From positions 1,798,001 to 1,862,000 of the forward strand of contig NZ_LR778301.1 of NCBI RefSeq assembly GCF_902813185.1: DNA of 64,000 nucleotides, given 5' to 3'. Origin of the DNA: Denitratisoma oestradiolicum. Lineage in GTDB: Bacteria > Pseudomonadota > Gammaproteobacteria > Burkholderiales > Rhodocyclaceae. The first letter of the stretch is position 1. Each line of letters opens with the position of its first letter. A program made the position numbers and the translations under genes. The notes beneath the pieces are model-generated. The model was not told the origin of the DNA, searched no databases, and was given only the letters and a program-made list of their open reading frames with translations. Positions 16,015 through 25,233 of the stretch are shown piece after piece.

Positions 16015-17391
16015 TCAAACTGCCGGCAGTATCAACGAGACTTGAAGCCCGCCCAATGAGGATTTAGCCAACACCAAATCACCACCGTACATTCGCGCCA
16101 AGTCGGCGGTTATGGCAAGCCCCAGCCCCGTACCGGGAACCTGCTCATCCGCGCGAACCCCTCGTTTGAGTACATGATCGCATTCGGTCTCGGCTATGCC
16201 CTTGCCGTCATCATCGATGCGCACCCGGAGTTTGCCGGACTCGTCCGAGACTTGAATCTCGATCCGTGATCTGGCCCACTTCGAGGCGTTATCAATCACA
16301 TTTCCCAACATTTCTTGTAAATCCTGTTCCTCACCGCGGAATGCCAGATTGGCTTGATCAGGAAGCACGACAAACTCGAGTTGACGGTCTGCATGCACAC
16401 GTTGCATCACCCGTACCAGACCCCGTATGACGGGCTCAACGGCAGTGCGTATGCCCGGAACTTGTACCGATGCGGCAGCCTGTGCCCGGCTCAGGTGGTA
16501 ATCGACCTGCTTGCGCACGGTATCGACTTGCGATGCGACCAGACGTGCCAAATCGTCATCTCGCTTCTCGGGAGCATTGGCGGCATTGGCGAGGACGCTC
16601 AGTGGCGTTTTAAGCGCATGGGCAAGGTTGCCGGCTTGCGTTCGGGCACGCTCGACCACTTCAGCGTTTTGCGCCAGCACCGTGTTGAACTCATTCACCA
16701 ACGGCATGATCTCGTTCGGGAAGGTGCCTTCCATGTTTCGGGCATCTCCGTGCCGGACACGTCCTAGGGCGTTTTGCATGCTACGTAGTGGAGCAAGCCC
16801 GACGAATACCTGCATCAAAGCGGCGAGCGTCAATCCCATTCCAAGTATGCCCAGCGCCATCCAAAGATGGCCTTTGAAGTCCTCGATAGGCTCTGTCATC
16901 AGACTTTCATTGGCCGCAACCATCAACCTCAGGGAGTGAGTGTCAATGGTGACGGTACGTTCCACCACTCTTAGAGCAACTCCTTGGGGGCCTTCAATCC
17001 GATGCTGATGAATCTCTCCGTCCGCCGGGGTATCGGCCGGGACAGTCAATGTTTCATCCCACAGTGAGCGGGAACGCAAAACAGCCTTGATGGGTTGCTC
17101 ATCCGCAGCGGGGATGCGATCGATCTGCCAATACAGACCGGACAGGGGTTTGTTGAGGCGCGGGTCACTCGGAGGTAATCGTACTTGGGCCAGATTCTGT
17201 TCATCGAGAATCAGTTGGGCCGTAAGTTGATTCAGATGATTTTTCAGTTCCGCATCGAACTGGGCTTCGACATGCTGATGAAAGAGTTGGCCAAGCCCCC
17301 AGCCCGCAACCAGAATCGAAATGACGATCCAGACGAGCGTGCCCGCCAAGAGACGTATACGCAGGGAGTTGCGTAAGAAGGCAAAGTTCAT
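16015..17391 (-). CDS. Sensor histidine kinase
   Basis: Membrane sensor kinase of 458 residues: transmembrane helix at about 12-32, a periplasmic domain to about 175, a second membrane helix (LWMALGILGMGLTLAALMQVF), a HAMP linker, the H-box LAHALKTPLSVLANAA with the phospho-acceptor His, and the ATPase boxes N (DNASKWA), G1 (DDDGKGI) and G2 (GTGLGLAI). It resembles the PhoQ/QseC class. Its ATG overlaps the regulator stop by 4 bases. The signal is unknown; the neighbourhood points to redox or metal stress. Confidence 0.92.
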   Translation of the reverse strand: MNFAFLRNSLRIRLLAGTLVWIVISILVAGWGLGQLFHQHVEAQFDAELKNHLNQLTAQLILDEQNLAQVRLPPSDPRLNKPLSGLYWQIDRIPAADEQPIKAVLRSRSLWDETLTVPADTPADGEIHQHRIEGPQGVALRVVERTVTIDTHSLRLMVAANESLMTEPIEDFKGHLWMALGILGMGLTLAALMQVFVGLAPLRSMQNALGRVRHGDARNMEGTFPNEIMPLVNEFNTVLAQNAEVVERARTQAGNLAHALKTPLSVLANAANAPEKRDDDLARLVASQVDTVRKQVDYHLSRAQAAASVQVPGIRTAVEPVIRGLVRVMQRVHADRQLEFVVLPDQANLAFRGEEQDLQEMLGNVIDNASKWARSRIEIQVSDESGKLRVRIDDDGKGIAETECDHVLKRGVRADEQVPGTGLGLAITADLARMYGGDLVLAKSSLGGLQVSLILPAV

Positions 17392-18050
17392 TGTGCTTTG
17401 TTGAGCCGGTAGCCCAATCCGCGCACGGTTTCGATCAGGCCCGGCGGTAATTTCTTGCGCAAGCGCGCGATGAATACCTCGACCGTATTCGAATCACGAT
17501 CGAAATCCTGCGCGTAAATATGTTCGGTCAGCTCCGCACGGGAGACGATTTCACCCGGATGGTGCATCAGGTAAGCGAGAACCCGGTATTCATGGCTCGT
17601 CAGCGTCAGGGCAGTTCCATCCACGCTGGCACGGCTGCTGCGGGTATCCAGGGTCAGCGGACCGCAAACCAACTCGGTACTAGCATGTCCGCCGGCACGG
17701 CGAATCAGGGCGCGAAGCCTGGCCAGCAGTTCTTCCATGTGAAAGGGCTTGGTTAGATAGTCATCCGCACCAGCATCGATGCCGGCCACTTTCTCCCGCC
17801 ATGTGTCGCGTGCCGTCAGGATCAGGACCGGCAAGGTACGCCCTGCCGCACGCCATTTCTTCAGAACCGTGATGCCATCCATCTGCGGCAGGCCAATGTC
17901 GAGCACGATGGCGTCGTAAGGTTCGGTCTCCCCCATGAAGTGGCCATCGACCCCGTTATGCGCCACATCGACGACATAGCCGGCCGACTGAATGCCTTCA
18001 ACAAGTTGTGTGGCCAGCGTTGGTTCGTCTTCGACAACCAGAATGCGCAT
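17388..18050 (-). CDS. OmpR-family response regulator
   Basis: A 220-residue regulator with receiver domain (acidic pocket E7-D8, phospho-acceptor D51 in IVLDIGLPQMDG, K in LTKPF) and a C-terminal winged helix (LTSHEYRVLAYLMHHPGEIVS, then TVEVFIARLRKKL). Closest in style to QseB/PmrA-type regulators. It forms an operon with the PepSY gene upstream (TGATG overlap) and the kinase downstream. Candidate binding sites are the 11-base-phased TGAAC repeats at 15831 and 18474 and a PmrA-box-like element at 21614. Confidence 0.93.
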   Translation of the reverse strand: MRILVVEDEPTLATQLVEGIQSAGYVVDVAHNGVDGHFMGETEPYDAIVLDIGLPQMDGITVLKKWRAAGRTLPVLILTARDTWREKVAGIDAGADDYLTKPFHMEELLARLRALIRRAGGHASTELVCGPLTLDTRSSRASVDGTALTLTSHEYRVLAYLMHHPGEIVSRAELTEHIYAQDFDRDSNTVEVFIARLRKKLPPGLIETVRGLGYRLNKAQ

Positions 18051-18427
18051 CAGCGGGGCTCTCCCTGGTCGTTTGGTTTATGCGATTTGCCCGGCTTTTC
18101 CTTAGAGCCGAGGATGGTGCCGTCGCGAGCGAGAATCTTCAGCTTCATCAAGACACCTCCTTTGCGCAATAACTTGACTTCATAAACCCACTCGCCCTTT
18201 TCGCGGTCAAGTTCAACCTCCATGACCTGGCCGGGATACTCGTGATCGAGCCGATCAAGAATCGTCCGCAAAGGCAGAACATCTCCAGCCTCAACGGCTT
18301 GACGGGCACGGTCATGGTCAGCGTTATCTGCTGCGTAACTGACTTCCATGCCCAACATCGCCAGCATCATCAACATGATGACGCTTGTCAGTGTAGGACG
18401 CCATTGGGTGGTGATTCTCGACGACAT
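18050..18427 (-). CDS. Exported PepSY-domain protein, first gene of the regulator operon
   Basis: A 125-residue protein with a signal peptide (TSVIMLMMLAMLGMEVSYAA) and one PepSY domain (LPLRTILDRLDHEYPGQVMEVELDRE, then WVYEVKLL and LKILARDGTIL), ending in a basic tail. PepSY proteins often partner with membrane kinases or ferric reductases; here the gene directly precedes the two-component pair. ATG 18427 is chosen over a GTG at 18439 because GGAG lies six bases before it. Confidence 0.85.
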   Translation of the reverse strand: MSSRITTQWRPTLTSVIMLMMLAMLGMEVSYAADNADHDRARQAVEAGDVLPLRTILDRLDHEYPGQVMEVELDREKGEWVYEVKLLRKGGVLMKLKILARDGTILGSKEKPGKSHKPNDQGEPR

Positions 18428-18473
18428 ATTTAACTCCACAGTTTTCCAGGCTGATCTTTTAGCGCTTTGAACA

Positions 18474-18493
18474 TGAACGCAGGATGAACAAGC
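18474..18493. promoter_or_regulatory. Second TGAAC direct repeat in the divergent promoter region
   Basis: TGAACGCAGGATGAACAAGC matches 15831-15850 at 18 of 20 positions, with the two TGAAC units again 11 bases apart. It sits between the PepSY-regulator-kinase operon and the cytochrome operon, well placed for autoregulation plus control of the cytochromes. Confidence 0.55.
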
Positions 18494-18563
18494 GATTCAG
18501 CATTCATTCAGACAGGGTGGCGCAAAGTGCGCTCCACAGTCCGATAACCGCCAGGAGAAACGC

Positions 18564-18965
18564 ATGAAGAACATGTTGGTCGTCACCTCAGGAATTGTTG
18601 CCATGATACTCAGCACCGCCACCATTGCCGGTCCTCGCGAAGACCTGCTGGCCCAGTATGCGGCAGCCGCCAAGGCAAGCGGTTTTTCGGCGGCACGCGG
18701 CCAGGCCTTGCATACGCAGACCTTTTCCGGCGGAAAACCTGATACGCCGTCTTGTACCACCTGTCACGGCAAGGACACCCGGGGTGCGGGTCGGGCGCTG
18801 ACCGGCAAGACCATCGAACCGGTTGCTGTGTCGGTGGCGCCAACGCGTTATACCGATCCGGCCAAAGTTGAAAAATGGTTCAAGCGCAATTGCACCGAAG
18901 TATTAGGGCGCGAATGTACCCCGCAGGAAAAAGGTGACTGGCTCACCTTCGTGATCGGTCAGTAA
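18564..18965 (+). CDS. shp: SHP-type monohaem cytochrome c (DUF1924)
   Basis: Exported c-type cytochrome of 133 residues resembling Sphaeroides haem protein (SHP), which binds oxygen and other small ligands at a haem with an Asn sixth ligand. A signal peptide (to about residue 22), haem site CTTCH (64-68) and the diagnostic WFKRNCTEVLGRECTPQEKGDW block are seen. N109 in that block is the likely axial Asn and C110/C118 the conserved disulphide pair. It is first of a plus-strand run, followed 21 bases later by its usual diheme partner. Confidence 0.85.
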   Translation: MKNMLVVTSGIVAMILSTATIAGPREDLLAQYAAAAKASGFSAARGQALHTQTFSGGKPDTPSCTTCHGKDTRGAGRALTGKTIEPVAVSVAPTRYTDPAKVEKWFKRNCTEVLGRECTPQEKGDWLTFVIGQ

Positions 18966-18986
18966 TCCCATTCATAGGAGACTCCC

Positions 18987-19478
18987 GTGCGCATTCCCTA
19001 CCGCCCGCTTGCCATTGGCCTCGTGACCTTGGCTTTTTCTGCCCTTGTATTAGCCCGTGCCCAGGCCGGTGACCGTCATTTCTTCGCGCCTGTTACCGAC
19101 CCGGTCGTCAAGGAGGAGTGCGGTAGTTGCCACCTGGCCTTTGCCCCATCGATGCTCCCGGCGCGATCCTGGCAACGCATGATGGGCGAACTGGACAAGC
19201 ATTTCGGCGACAACGCCAGCCTCGATCCGGCCACCGCCGAGAAGATTACGAGCTATCTCGTTGCCAATGCAGGTGATGCAGGTGGCCAGCGCTACAGCAG
19301 CAAATTGCTCAAGGGCGTTGCCTCAGGGGCCACCCCACAGCGCATCACGGAATTGCCCAAATGGGTGAGCGAACATCGCAAAGTTCCTGATTGGGAGTGG
19401 CGCCACAAGGAAGTGCGCACCAAAGCGAACTGTATCGCCTGCCACACCGCAGCAGAGCAAGGCTATTACGAAGAATGA
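18987..19478 (+). CDS. dhc: Diheme cytochrome c, electron donor to SHP
   Basis: Exported cytochrome of 163 residues with two haem sites, CGSCH (45-49) and CIACH (149-153), and a signal peptide ending near RAQAG. Known as DHC in the shp-dhc-cytochrome b clusters of proteobacteria, where it passes electrons to SHP. Start is a GTG with GGAG upstream. The segment between haem sites (SWQRMMGELDKHFGDNASLD) is typical of the family. Confidence 0.85.
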   Translation: MRIPYRPLAIGLVTLAFSALVLARAQAGDRHFFAPVTDPVVKEECGSCHLAFAPSMLPARSWQRMMGELDKHFGDNASLDPATAEKITSYLVANAGDAGGQRYSSKLLKGVASGATPQRITELPKWVSEHRKVPDWEWRHKEVRTKANCIACHTAAEQGYYEE

Positions 19479-19515
19479 CCATTTCAGACACTTTCCTGAG
19501 CAGGAGGATTTCACC

Positions 19516-19929
19516 ATGCAACCATTAACCATCACTGCATTGCTTGCCACTGTTTTCTTCTCCATGTCGAGTCATGCTCAGGATGTCCGCTCTGTCAATA
19601 CCGACAAAGCGAGATGGCTATCGATTCCCGAAGTGCACGCCAGACTGGAATCTGCCGGCTATCGAAATATCGAGAAGATCGAGCGTGAAAGCGGCAGCTA
19701 TGAGGCCAAGGCCACCGACCAGACGGGTCGGCGGATCAAGTTGTATGTGCATCCGCAAACGGGCGAGGTCATCGACCAGCGGCAGCGTGACGTCAAGCGT
19801 GACCAATACAACACCCACGACGGTGGCTATGCAAAAAACAATCAGCGCAATTCGGTTGACTGCAACGAACGACGCTGCCGTGATGACTTGCCCCAACCGG
19901 GAAACCCTCAACCGGCCGCTGGAAAATGA
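19516..19929 (+). CDS. Exported PepSY-domain protein
   Basis: A 137-residue protein with signal peptide (LTITALLATVFFSMSSHA), a PepSY-like module (WLSIPEVHARLESAGYRNIEKIERESGSYEAKATD, continuing to RRIKLYVHPQTGEVI, described here in two parts), and a charged low-complexity tail containing two Cys (DCNERRC). A strong GGAGG site precedes the start. In cytochrome clusters such proteins are thought to be small periplasmic modulators; function here is unproven. Confidence 0.75.
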   Translation: MQPLTITALLATVFFSMSSHAQDVRSVNTDKARWLSIPEVHARLESAGYRNIEKIERESGSYEAKATDQTGRRIKLYVHPQTGEVIDQRQRDVKRDQYNTHDGGYAKNNQRNSVDCNERRCRDDLPQPGNPQPAAGK

Positions 19930-19947
19930 TCCATCAGGAGTTCTGAC

Positions 19948-21270
19948 ATGAAAATCTTGCTCGGCTTGCTTCTCGCCATCGTTACCGTCGCCTGGGGAAT
20001 GGATGTGCTTGCCACAGGTGGAAGCAGTGGCGGCACTCTGCCATGGGTAATCCGGCAGGAAGCGCTCTATCTGAGTGGCCTGCTATCGATCGCTTTGATG
20101 TCACTGGCGATGTTTTTGTCCACACGTCCCGCTTGGCTAGAAACCCCGCTGGGCGGTATGGATCGAGTCTATCGGACCCATAAATGGGCCGGCATTCTCG
20201 CGGTGAGCTTCGCCGTAGTCCATTGGCTGGTAGAGGAAATCGTCGGAGACATTCTGAAAGCGATGGTCGGACGCGAAGGCCGCATACCGAAGGAGCAATT
20301 CACCGGCTTCCTGGAAGTGATGCGCGACCTGGCGAAGGACATGGGGGAGTGGGCGTTTTATCTTGTGCTGGCGATGCTGGTCATCACCTTATGGAAGCGG
20401 TTTCCCTATAAAACCTGGCGGGTTGTTCATCAAGCCATGCCGGTGCTTTATCTGATGCTGGCGCTGCATGCAGCTATGCTCGCTCCGACAGATTACTGGA
20501 CCCAGCCCGTCGGCATTCTCATCGCGTTGCTTGGCGCTGCCGGAATTTATGGCGCCCTGTACTCGCTGGTGGGTCGCATCGGGAAAGCACGCCGCGCCAG
20601 CGGGACCGTGACAGCCATTGAGCAAACTGCCCCGGATGTGCTTACCGTCAGTTGCCAACTTGACAACCACTGGCGAGGCCATCGCCCCGGTCAGTTCGCT
20701 TTCATTATCTTCGATGAGAAGGAGGGGGCGCATCCATTCACGATCGCCAGTGCGGATCGGGGTGATCGAAGCATTAGTTTCCAGATCAAGGCGCTGGGTG
20801 ATTACACCCGCACCCTGGGCAAGCGACTGGAGGTTGGTCATGCCGTCAAGGTTGAGGGGCCTTATGGTCGCTTCGACATGGCCCGGCAGGATTCGAACGC
20901 CCAACAAATCTGGATTGCTGGCGGGATCGGAGTGACGCCGTTCCTCGCCTGGCTGGATGCCTTGCAACAGACGTCGAGCCCAGTTTCTGCGGATCTTCAC
21001 TACTGCACTCGCGATCGAGCGAATGACCCCTTTGTCGCCCGTCTCGAGGCAAGCTGCGCCGCGTTGCCTGGCATCCATCTGCACATTCATGGCGCCCAAC
21101 AGGGTGAAACATTGAGCGCTACCGATGTAGTTGCGGCGCAGGCCGCCTCACGCCGGTCCGAAATCTGGTTCTGCGGGCCTCAAGGTCTGGCCGAAAAGCT
21201 CAAGCATGAACTCGGGCGTATCGGGCAAGGCAGGTTCAGTTTTCATCAAGAAGCATTTGAAATGCGGTGA
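19948..21270 (+). CDS. Membrane ferric-reductase-like oxidoreductase with FAD/NAD domains
   Basis: A 440-residue protein. About six membrane helices at residues 1-215 form a ferric-reductase-like (cytochrome b561-type) domain with His in helices (RTHKWAGILAVSFAVVHWL, VHQAMPVLYLMLALHAAML). The cytoplasmic part is a ferredoxin-reductase fold: FAD-binding HRPGQFAFI and HPFTIAS, then NAD-binding IAGGIGVTPFL and WFCGPQGLAEKL. It probably moves electrons from NAD(P)H across the membrane to the periplasmic SHP/DHC cytochromes, matching the membrane b-type partner of known shp clusters. Confidence 0.87.
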   Translation: MKILLGLLLAIVTVAWGMDVLATGGSSGGTLPWVIRQEALYLSGLLSIALMSLAMFLSTRPAWLETPLGGMDRVYRTHKWAGILAVSFAVVHWLVEEIVGDILKAMVGREGRIPKEQFTGFLEVMRDLAKDMGEWAFYLVLAMLVITLWKRFPYKTWRVVHQAMPVLYLMLALHAAMLAPTDYWTQPVGILIALLGAAGIYGALYSLVGRIGKARRASGTVTAIEQTAPDVLTVSCQLDNHWRGHRPGQFAFIIFDEKEGAHPFTIASADRGDRSISFQIKALGDYTRTLGKRLEVGHAVKVEGPYGRFDMARQDSNAQQIWIAGGIGVTPFLAWLDALQQTSSPVSADLHYCTRDRANDPFVARLEASCAALPGIHLHIHGAQQGETLSATDVVAAQAASRRSEIWFCGPQGLAEKLKHELGRIGQGRFSFHQEAFEMR

Positions 21271-21306
21271 CACCCTTTATCCATCAGACCCAAGGAATCA
21301 CAAATC

Positions 21307-21591
21307 ATGAAAGCCATCTCGATCATCCTGCTTGCCTTGTCCATGACGACCGTACATGCCGCCACCGCTGAGGTCCAAGCGGAATCCTGCGATCAAATCA
21401 GGGAACAGATTCAGGCGCATACCGGCATTCCAGCCAAACCGAATACCTTGTTGCTGAGCAAAGTTGGAGCAAACAAAAAATGCCGTTTCACTTCTGCCGA
21501 GGCGTATCGTGCGGCGTGGGGTGATAAGCCCTTGCCCAAGGATGATCGACGTGATTATCGCTCGAAAGGGCGCGAGCACGATGATGATTGA
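21307..21591 (+). CDS. Small exported DUF1161-like protein
   Basis: A 94-residue protein with signal peptide (SIILLALSMTTVHA), one ESCDQIREQI motif and a second Cys in NKKCRFTS, a pair likely to form a disulphide, and an acidic His-Asp tail. The layout resembles DUF1161 proteins; role unknown. A decayed 3' copy exists at 15866-15957. It is co-directional with the cytochrome genes. Confidence 0.65.
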   Translation: MKAISIILLALSMTTVHAATAEVQAESCDQIREQIQAHTGIPAKPNTLLLSKVGANKKCRFTSAEAYRAAWGDKPLPKDDRRDYRSKGREHDDD

Positions 21592-21613
21592 AGCGGATGT
21601 CAAACGGATGTTG

Positions 21614-21630
21614 ATTAAGGGTTCCTTAAG
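21614..21630. promoter_or_regulatory. PmrA-box-like element before the second reductase gene
   Basis: ATTAAG-GGTTC-CTTAAG consists of two TTAAG units 11 bases apart, close to the YTTAAK-N5-YTTAAK box of PmrA-type regulators. It is followed by TGAACG and lies 26 bases before the gene at 21656, so it may be an internal promoter site for the local response regulator. Confidence 0.4.
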
Positions 21631-21655
21631 CTGAACGTGAAAGACTGCCAGAATC

Positions 21656-22948
21656 ATGATGCCACCTGAAATGACCTCTGCCTCCTTGCTCCTCTGGATC
21701 GTATTGGGGATTACGCTGCAAATCGCGTTGTGGCTGGGTATCAGCTTCTGGCGGCATTGGGGTGAGTATCAGGCGCTGCGCACAGGCGTGGGGTCTGATG
21801 GGGGAATGGCCGTTCCCGTTAAAGAAACTTTGCCTTCAGCATCCGAGCCGGCATCTGTCGCGGCGTGGAGTGGTTTCAGGAGTTTTCGGGTTGATCGCAA
21901 GGAAATCGAGGACGGTGCCCAATCCATCTGCTCGTTTTACCTGGTACCAGAAGACAAGCAGCCGCTCCCGGAGTTCAAGCCAGGTCAATTCCTGACATTT
22001 CGTCTCGACGTACCCGCGCCCGACGGCCATACAGAGCAGATTACTCGCTGCTACTCCTTGTCCGATGCGCCCCACGCAGGGTTTTACCGCGTCTCCATCA
22101 AGCGCGTCCCCGCACCGGCAGGCAGCGCTTACCCCCCGGGCCGCTCGTCAAATTACTTTCATGACCACGTCCAGGTGGGTGACGTGCTACAAGTCCGCGC
22201 GCCTGGCGGTCACTTCCATATCGACCGCAGTGATGCACCGGTCGTCTTGATCGGTGGCGGTATCGGGATTACCCCGGTGCTGTCCATGCTCAACTGGTGC
22301 ATGGCCGAACAGCCGGGACGGGAAGTCTGGCTCTACTACGGCGTGCGTAACAGCAACGAGCCGATCAAGCGATCCCATCTCGAAGCCCTTTCCGCGACCT
22401 ACCCGAACTTCCATCTGCGGCTGTGTTTCAGTGACCCCTTGCCGGGCGATCAACTGGGGCGTGTCTATCACCATCAAGGGCGCGTGGATGTCGCGTTATT
22501 CAGGACGGAACTCCCCCTTAAACCCTACCATTTCTACATCTGCGGGCCGACGCCAATGATGGAAAGCCTCGTCCTGGGCCTGGAAGACTGGGGCGTGCCG
22601 GAGAGCCGCATCCACTACGAAGCCTTTGGCCCGGCATCGATCAAGCGCTCGGCAAACCCGACAGCCGTTGAACCTGTGGTAGCAACACAAAGCGACATCG
22701 TCGTCACCTTTGCCAAATCGGGCAAACAGATTCCCTGGCAGCCGGGTATGGGGAGTTTGCTGGATTTCGCTGAGGCCAATGGGGTAAAAGTTGAGTCCAG
22801 TTGCCGGGCGGGAAGTTGTGGATGTTGCCAAACCACGATCAAAGCAGGCGAAGTGGCTTACGGTCATGCGCCAGACTTTGATCCCGAACCAGGAAGTTGC
22901 CTGCTGTGTAGTTGCACCCCGAAAACCAGCGTAACTCTGGAGGCCTAG
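21656..22948 (+). CDS. Membrane-anchored NAD(P)H oxidoreductase with FAD and 2Fe-2S domains
   Basis: A 430-residue protein: N-terminal membrane helix (LLWIVLGITLQIALWLGISF), FAD domain (FKPGQFLTF, RCYSLSDAP), NAD domain (IGGGIGITPVLSML, YICGPTPMM), and a C-terminal plant-type 2Fe-2S ferredoxin (CRAGSCGCC with a later CLLC). This is the layout of phthalate/vanillate-type reductases and nitric-oxide dioxygenase-like reductases, except for the membrane anchor. It ends directly against the next start, consistent with electron transfer to the membrane b-type protein and octaheme cytochrome that follow. Confidence 0.88.
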   Translation: MMPPEMTSASLLLWIVLGITLQIALWLGISFWRHWGEYQALRTGVGSDGGMAVPVKETLPSASEPASVAAWSGFRSFRVDRKEIEDGAQSICSFYLVPEDKQPLPEFKPGQFLTFRLDVPAPDGHTEQITRCYSLSDAPHAGFYRVSIKRVPAPAGSAYPPGRSSNYFHDHVQVGDVLQVRAPGGHFHIDRSDAPVVLIGGGIGITPVLSMLNWCMAEQPGREVWLYYGVRNSNEPIKRSHLEALSATYPNFHLRLCFSDPLPGDQLGRVYHHQGRVDVALFRTELPLKPYHFYICGPTPMMESLVLGLEDWGVPESRIHYEAFGPASIKRSANPTAVEPVVATQSDIVVTFAKSGKQIPWQPGMGSLLDFAEANGVKVESSCRAGSCGCCQTTIKAGEVAYGHAPDFDPEPGSCLLCSCTPKTSVTLEA

Positions 22949-23527
22949 ATGACCAACAACCTCTGGCGCAATCATATCCTTCCCTTCACGTTGCTGGTCA
23001 GCCTGCTCGGTGTGGCGACCCTGGTGGGCGACTATCTGCTGCACCGCTTCAATCTGGTCTGGATCGGGCGCTACCTGGGCATCCCTGGAACATTGCTCAT
23101 CATCGGTTCCCTGATCTATTCGTTACGCAAGCGCAAGATGATCACCTCGGGCAATATGAAATCCTGGCTCAGCATGCACGAAGTCGGTACCTGGCTGGGT
23201 TCCCTGATGGTCTTGCTGCATGCGGGCATTCATTTCAACGCCATCCTGCCCTGGCTGGCTACAGTGGCGATGGGCGTGAATGTCATCAGCGGTATGGTAG
23301 GAAAATTACTTCTCGGTCGTTCGCGTGAGCATGTTCTGGGGCAGCGTGACCACTACCAACTGCGGGGGATGTCCAAAGAGGATATTGAGCGCGCGGTGTT
23401 CTGGGATGCGGTCACCCTGGATGCCATGACCAAGTGGCGCAAAGTCCATATCCCGATCTTCATCGTCTTCGCTGTCCTGGCACTGGGCCACATCATCAGC
23501 ATCTTTTTGTTCTGGGGCTGGGTATGA
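22949..23527 (+). CDS. Four-helix membrane protein, probable b-type cytochrome
   Basis: A 192-residue integral membrane protein with four to five helices and His residues in helix positions (MHEVGTWLGSLMVLLHAGIHF; KVHIPIFIVFAVLALGHIISIF), as in b-type haem proteins. It overlaps the following octaheme gene by an ATGA and follows the 2Fe-2S reductase with no gap, so the three likely form one electron-transfer unit. The family is not recognised with certainty. Confidence 0.7.
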   Translation: MTNNLWRNHILPFTLLVSLLGVATLVGDYLLHRFNLVWIGRYLGIPGTLLIIGSLIYSLRKRKMITSGNMKSWLSMHEVGTWLGSLMVLLHAGIHFNAILPWLATVAMGVNVISGMVGKLLLGRSREHVLGQRDHYQLRGMSKEDIERAVFWDAVTLDAMTKWRKVHIPIFIVFAVLALGHIISIFLFWGWV

Positions 23528-24273
23528 ACCGCACGCTGAAGTGGATCCTTGCTGCCAACCTGATTGTGTTGGCCATTCTGGCTTTCGTCTATCCCCACCT
23601 GATGGTTGGCCCCGGCAAGTTGATTCCTGGCCATGCAAAACTGGAATCAGACTGCTTTGCCTGTCACGCCTCCTTAACCGGTGCCGAATCACAGCGCTGC
23701 GTCAGTTGTCACAAGCCGGAGGAGATAGGGAAACTCACCACTGCCGGGTTGCCCGTCCAGAAGCCTCTGACGTCGACGCCGTTCCACCAAAAACTCATCA
23801 GCTCGGACTGCATCGCCTGCCATAGCGATCATGCCGGTGTGAAACGATTCCGTCCGACCGGCCATTTCAACCATCGCCTGCTGGAAAAAGCGACGCGCGA
23901 TGAATGCCAGGGCTGCCACAAGTCACCCAAGGACAGTCTCCACGAGCAGATCACGGGTAATTGCAGTCAATGCCATGGCCAGGATAAATGGACGCCGGCC
24001 ACCTTCGATCACGCGAAGTACTTCGAACTGGATCGCGACCACAACGTCAAATGCGCGACCTGCCATGTCCGCAACGATTACAGCCGCTATACCTGCTACG
24101 GTTGCCACGAGCATTCACAGCAGAAAATCCGCCGCGAGCATATCGAGGAAGGCATCCGTGACTTTGACAACTGTGTCGAGTGCCACAAGAATGCCGACGA
24201 ACACGATATTCGAATGCCAGGAAGGGAGCGTGAGGGGAAAGGGAAGCGCGGCAAAAAGCATGATGATGACTGA
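23524..24273 (+). CDS. Membrane-anchored octaheme cytochrome c
   Basis: A 249-residue protein with an uncleaved N-terminal helix ([20 protein letters not shown]) and eight CxxCH sites: CFACH, CVSCH, CIACH, CQGCH, CSQCH, CATCH, CYGCH, CVECH. The spacing resembles class III/NrfB-like multihaem proteins. The tail is highly charged ([17 protein letters not shown]), similar in style to the tail of the 21307 protein. It should carry electrons in the periplasm from the membrane partner encoded just upstream. The start at 23524 overlaps that gene's stop. Confidence 0.9.
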   Translation: MNRTLKWILAANLIVLAILAFVYPHLMVGPGKLIPGHAKLESDCFACHASLTGAESQRCVSCHKPEEIGKLTTAGLPVQKPLTSTPFHQKLISSDCIACHSDHAGVKRFRPTGHFNHRLLEKATRDECQGCHKSPKDSLHEQITGNCSQCHGQDKWTPATFDHAKYFELDRDHNVKCATCHVRNDYSRYTCYGCHEHSQQKIRREHIEEGIRDFDNCVECHKNADEHDIRMPGREREGKGKRGKKHDDD

Positions 24274-25180
24274 CTCGGCCGTACCCAGTTTGCAACGCTA
24301 TGCGTGGATTTCCATTGGTGCCGCAATTGCGACCATCCTGCTCAAGGGGGTGGCATGGCATTTAACCGGATCGGTTGGCTTACTCTCGGATGCCATCGAG
24401 TCCTTTGTCAATCTGGCGGGCGCACTCATGGCGCTGTGGATGCTCTGGCTGGCGGAACAACCAGCCGACGAGGATCATCCACACGGACACGGTAAGGCCG
24501 AGTATTTCTCCAGCGCCTTCGAGGGTTTCCTGATTGTCCTGGCAGCCGTCAGTATTGGTTATACGGCAATCGAACGATTCATAAATCCCCAGCCGATCGA
24601 GGCTGTCGGCATTGGATTGGTTGTTTCAGTTGCGGCCTCAGTCATAAACCTGCTTGTGGCACGCTTGCTATTGAAGGCAGGCCGCGAGCATCAGTCCATT
24701 ACGCTCGAAGCTGATGCCCACCACCTGATGACGGATGTCTGGACCTCCGTTGGTGTCATCCTTGGGGTGGGACTTGTGGCGATGTCAGGCTGGAACTGGC
24801 TGGATCCGACGATTGCAGTGCTCGTTGCCGCGAACATTGTCTGGACGGGATGGCAGTTGATGCAGCGCTCAGCTTCCGGGCTTATGGACACTGCTTTGCC
24901 GCCAGAGCAAAAGCGCCTCATTACCGAAGTCTTCGATCGCTACATCGAACAGGGCATCGCCTATCACGCCTTGCGGACACGACAGGCTGGACGACGGTCG
25001 TTCATCAGTTTCCATGCGCTAGTGCCGGGGAAATGGTCAGTTCAGGAGGCCCATGACTGGGTTGAGCGAATTGAGCGTGACCTGAGGACAGCGATCCCCA
25101 ACTGCCACATCACTTCCCATCTGGAGCCGATAGATGATCCATGTTCAATGGATGATCAGGCACTTGATCGGGCCAGGTAA
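24260..25180 (+). CDS. Cation diffusion facilitator transporter
   Basis: CDF efflux protein of about 306 residues. It has six membrane helices; the metal-site motifs are [13 protein letters not shown] in helix 2 (DxxxS) and [15 protein letters not shown] in helix 5 (HxxxD). A His-rich loop ([13 protein letters not shown]) follows helix 2, and a cytoplasmic C-terminal ferredoxin-like domain contains [14 protein letters not shown]. It exports Zn, Fe or similar divalent metals; selectivity is unclear. The start overlaps the octaheme gene by 14 bases; three Met codons in a row leave it ambiguous. Confidence 0.9.
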   Translation: MMMTDSAVPSLQRYAWISIGAAIATILLKGVAWHLTGSVGLLSDAIESFVNLAGALMALWMLWLAEQPADEDHPHGHGKAEYFSSAFEGFLIVLAAVSIGYTAIERFINPQPIEAVGIGLVVSVAASVINLLVARLLLKAGREHQSITLEADAHHLMTDVWTSVGVILGVGLVAMSGWNWLDPTIAVLVAANIVWTGWQLMQRSASGLMDTALPPEQKRLITEVFDRYIEQGIAYHALRTRQAGRRSFISFHALVPGKWSVQEAHDWVERIERDLRTAIPNCHITSHLEPIDDPCSMDDQALDRAR

Positions 25181-25233
25181 GCCTGCCCTCGCTGGCGACC
25201 GCCCCCGCTTCTGAACTTCCCCAGGATAATCAC

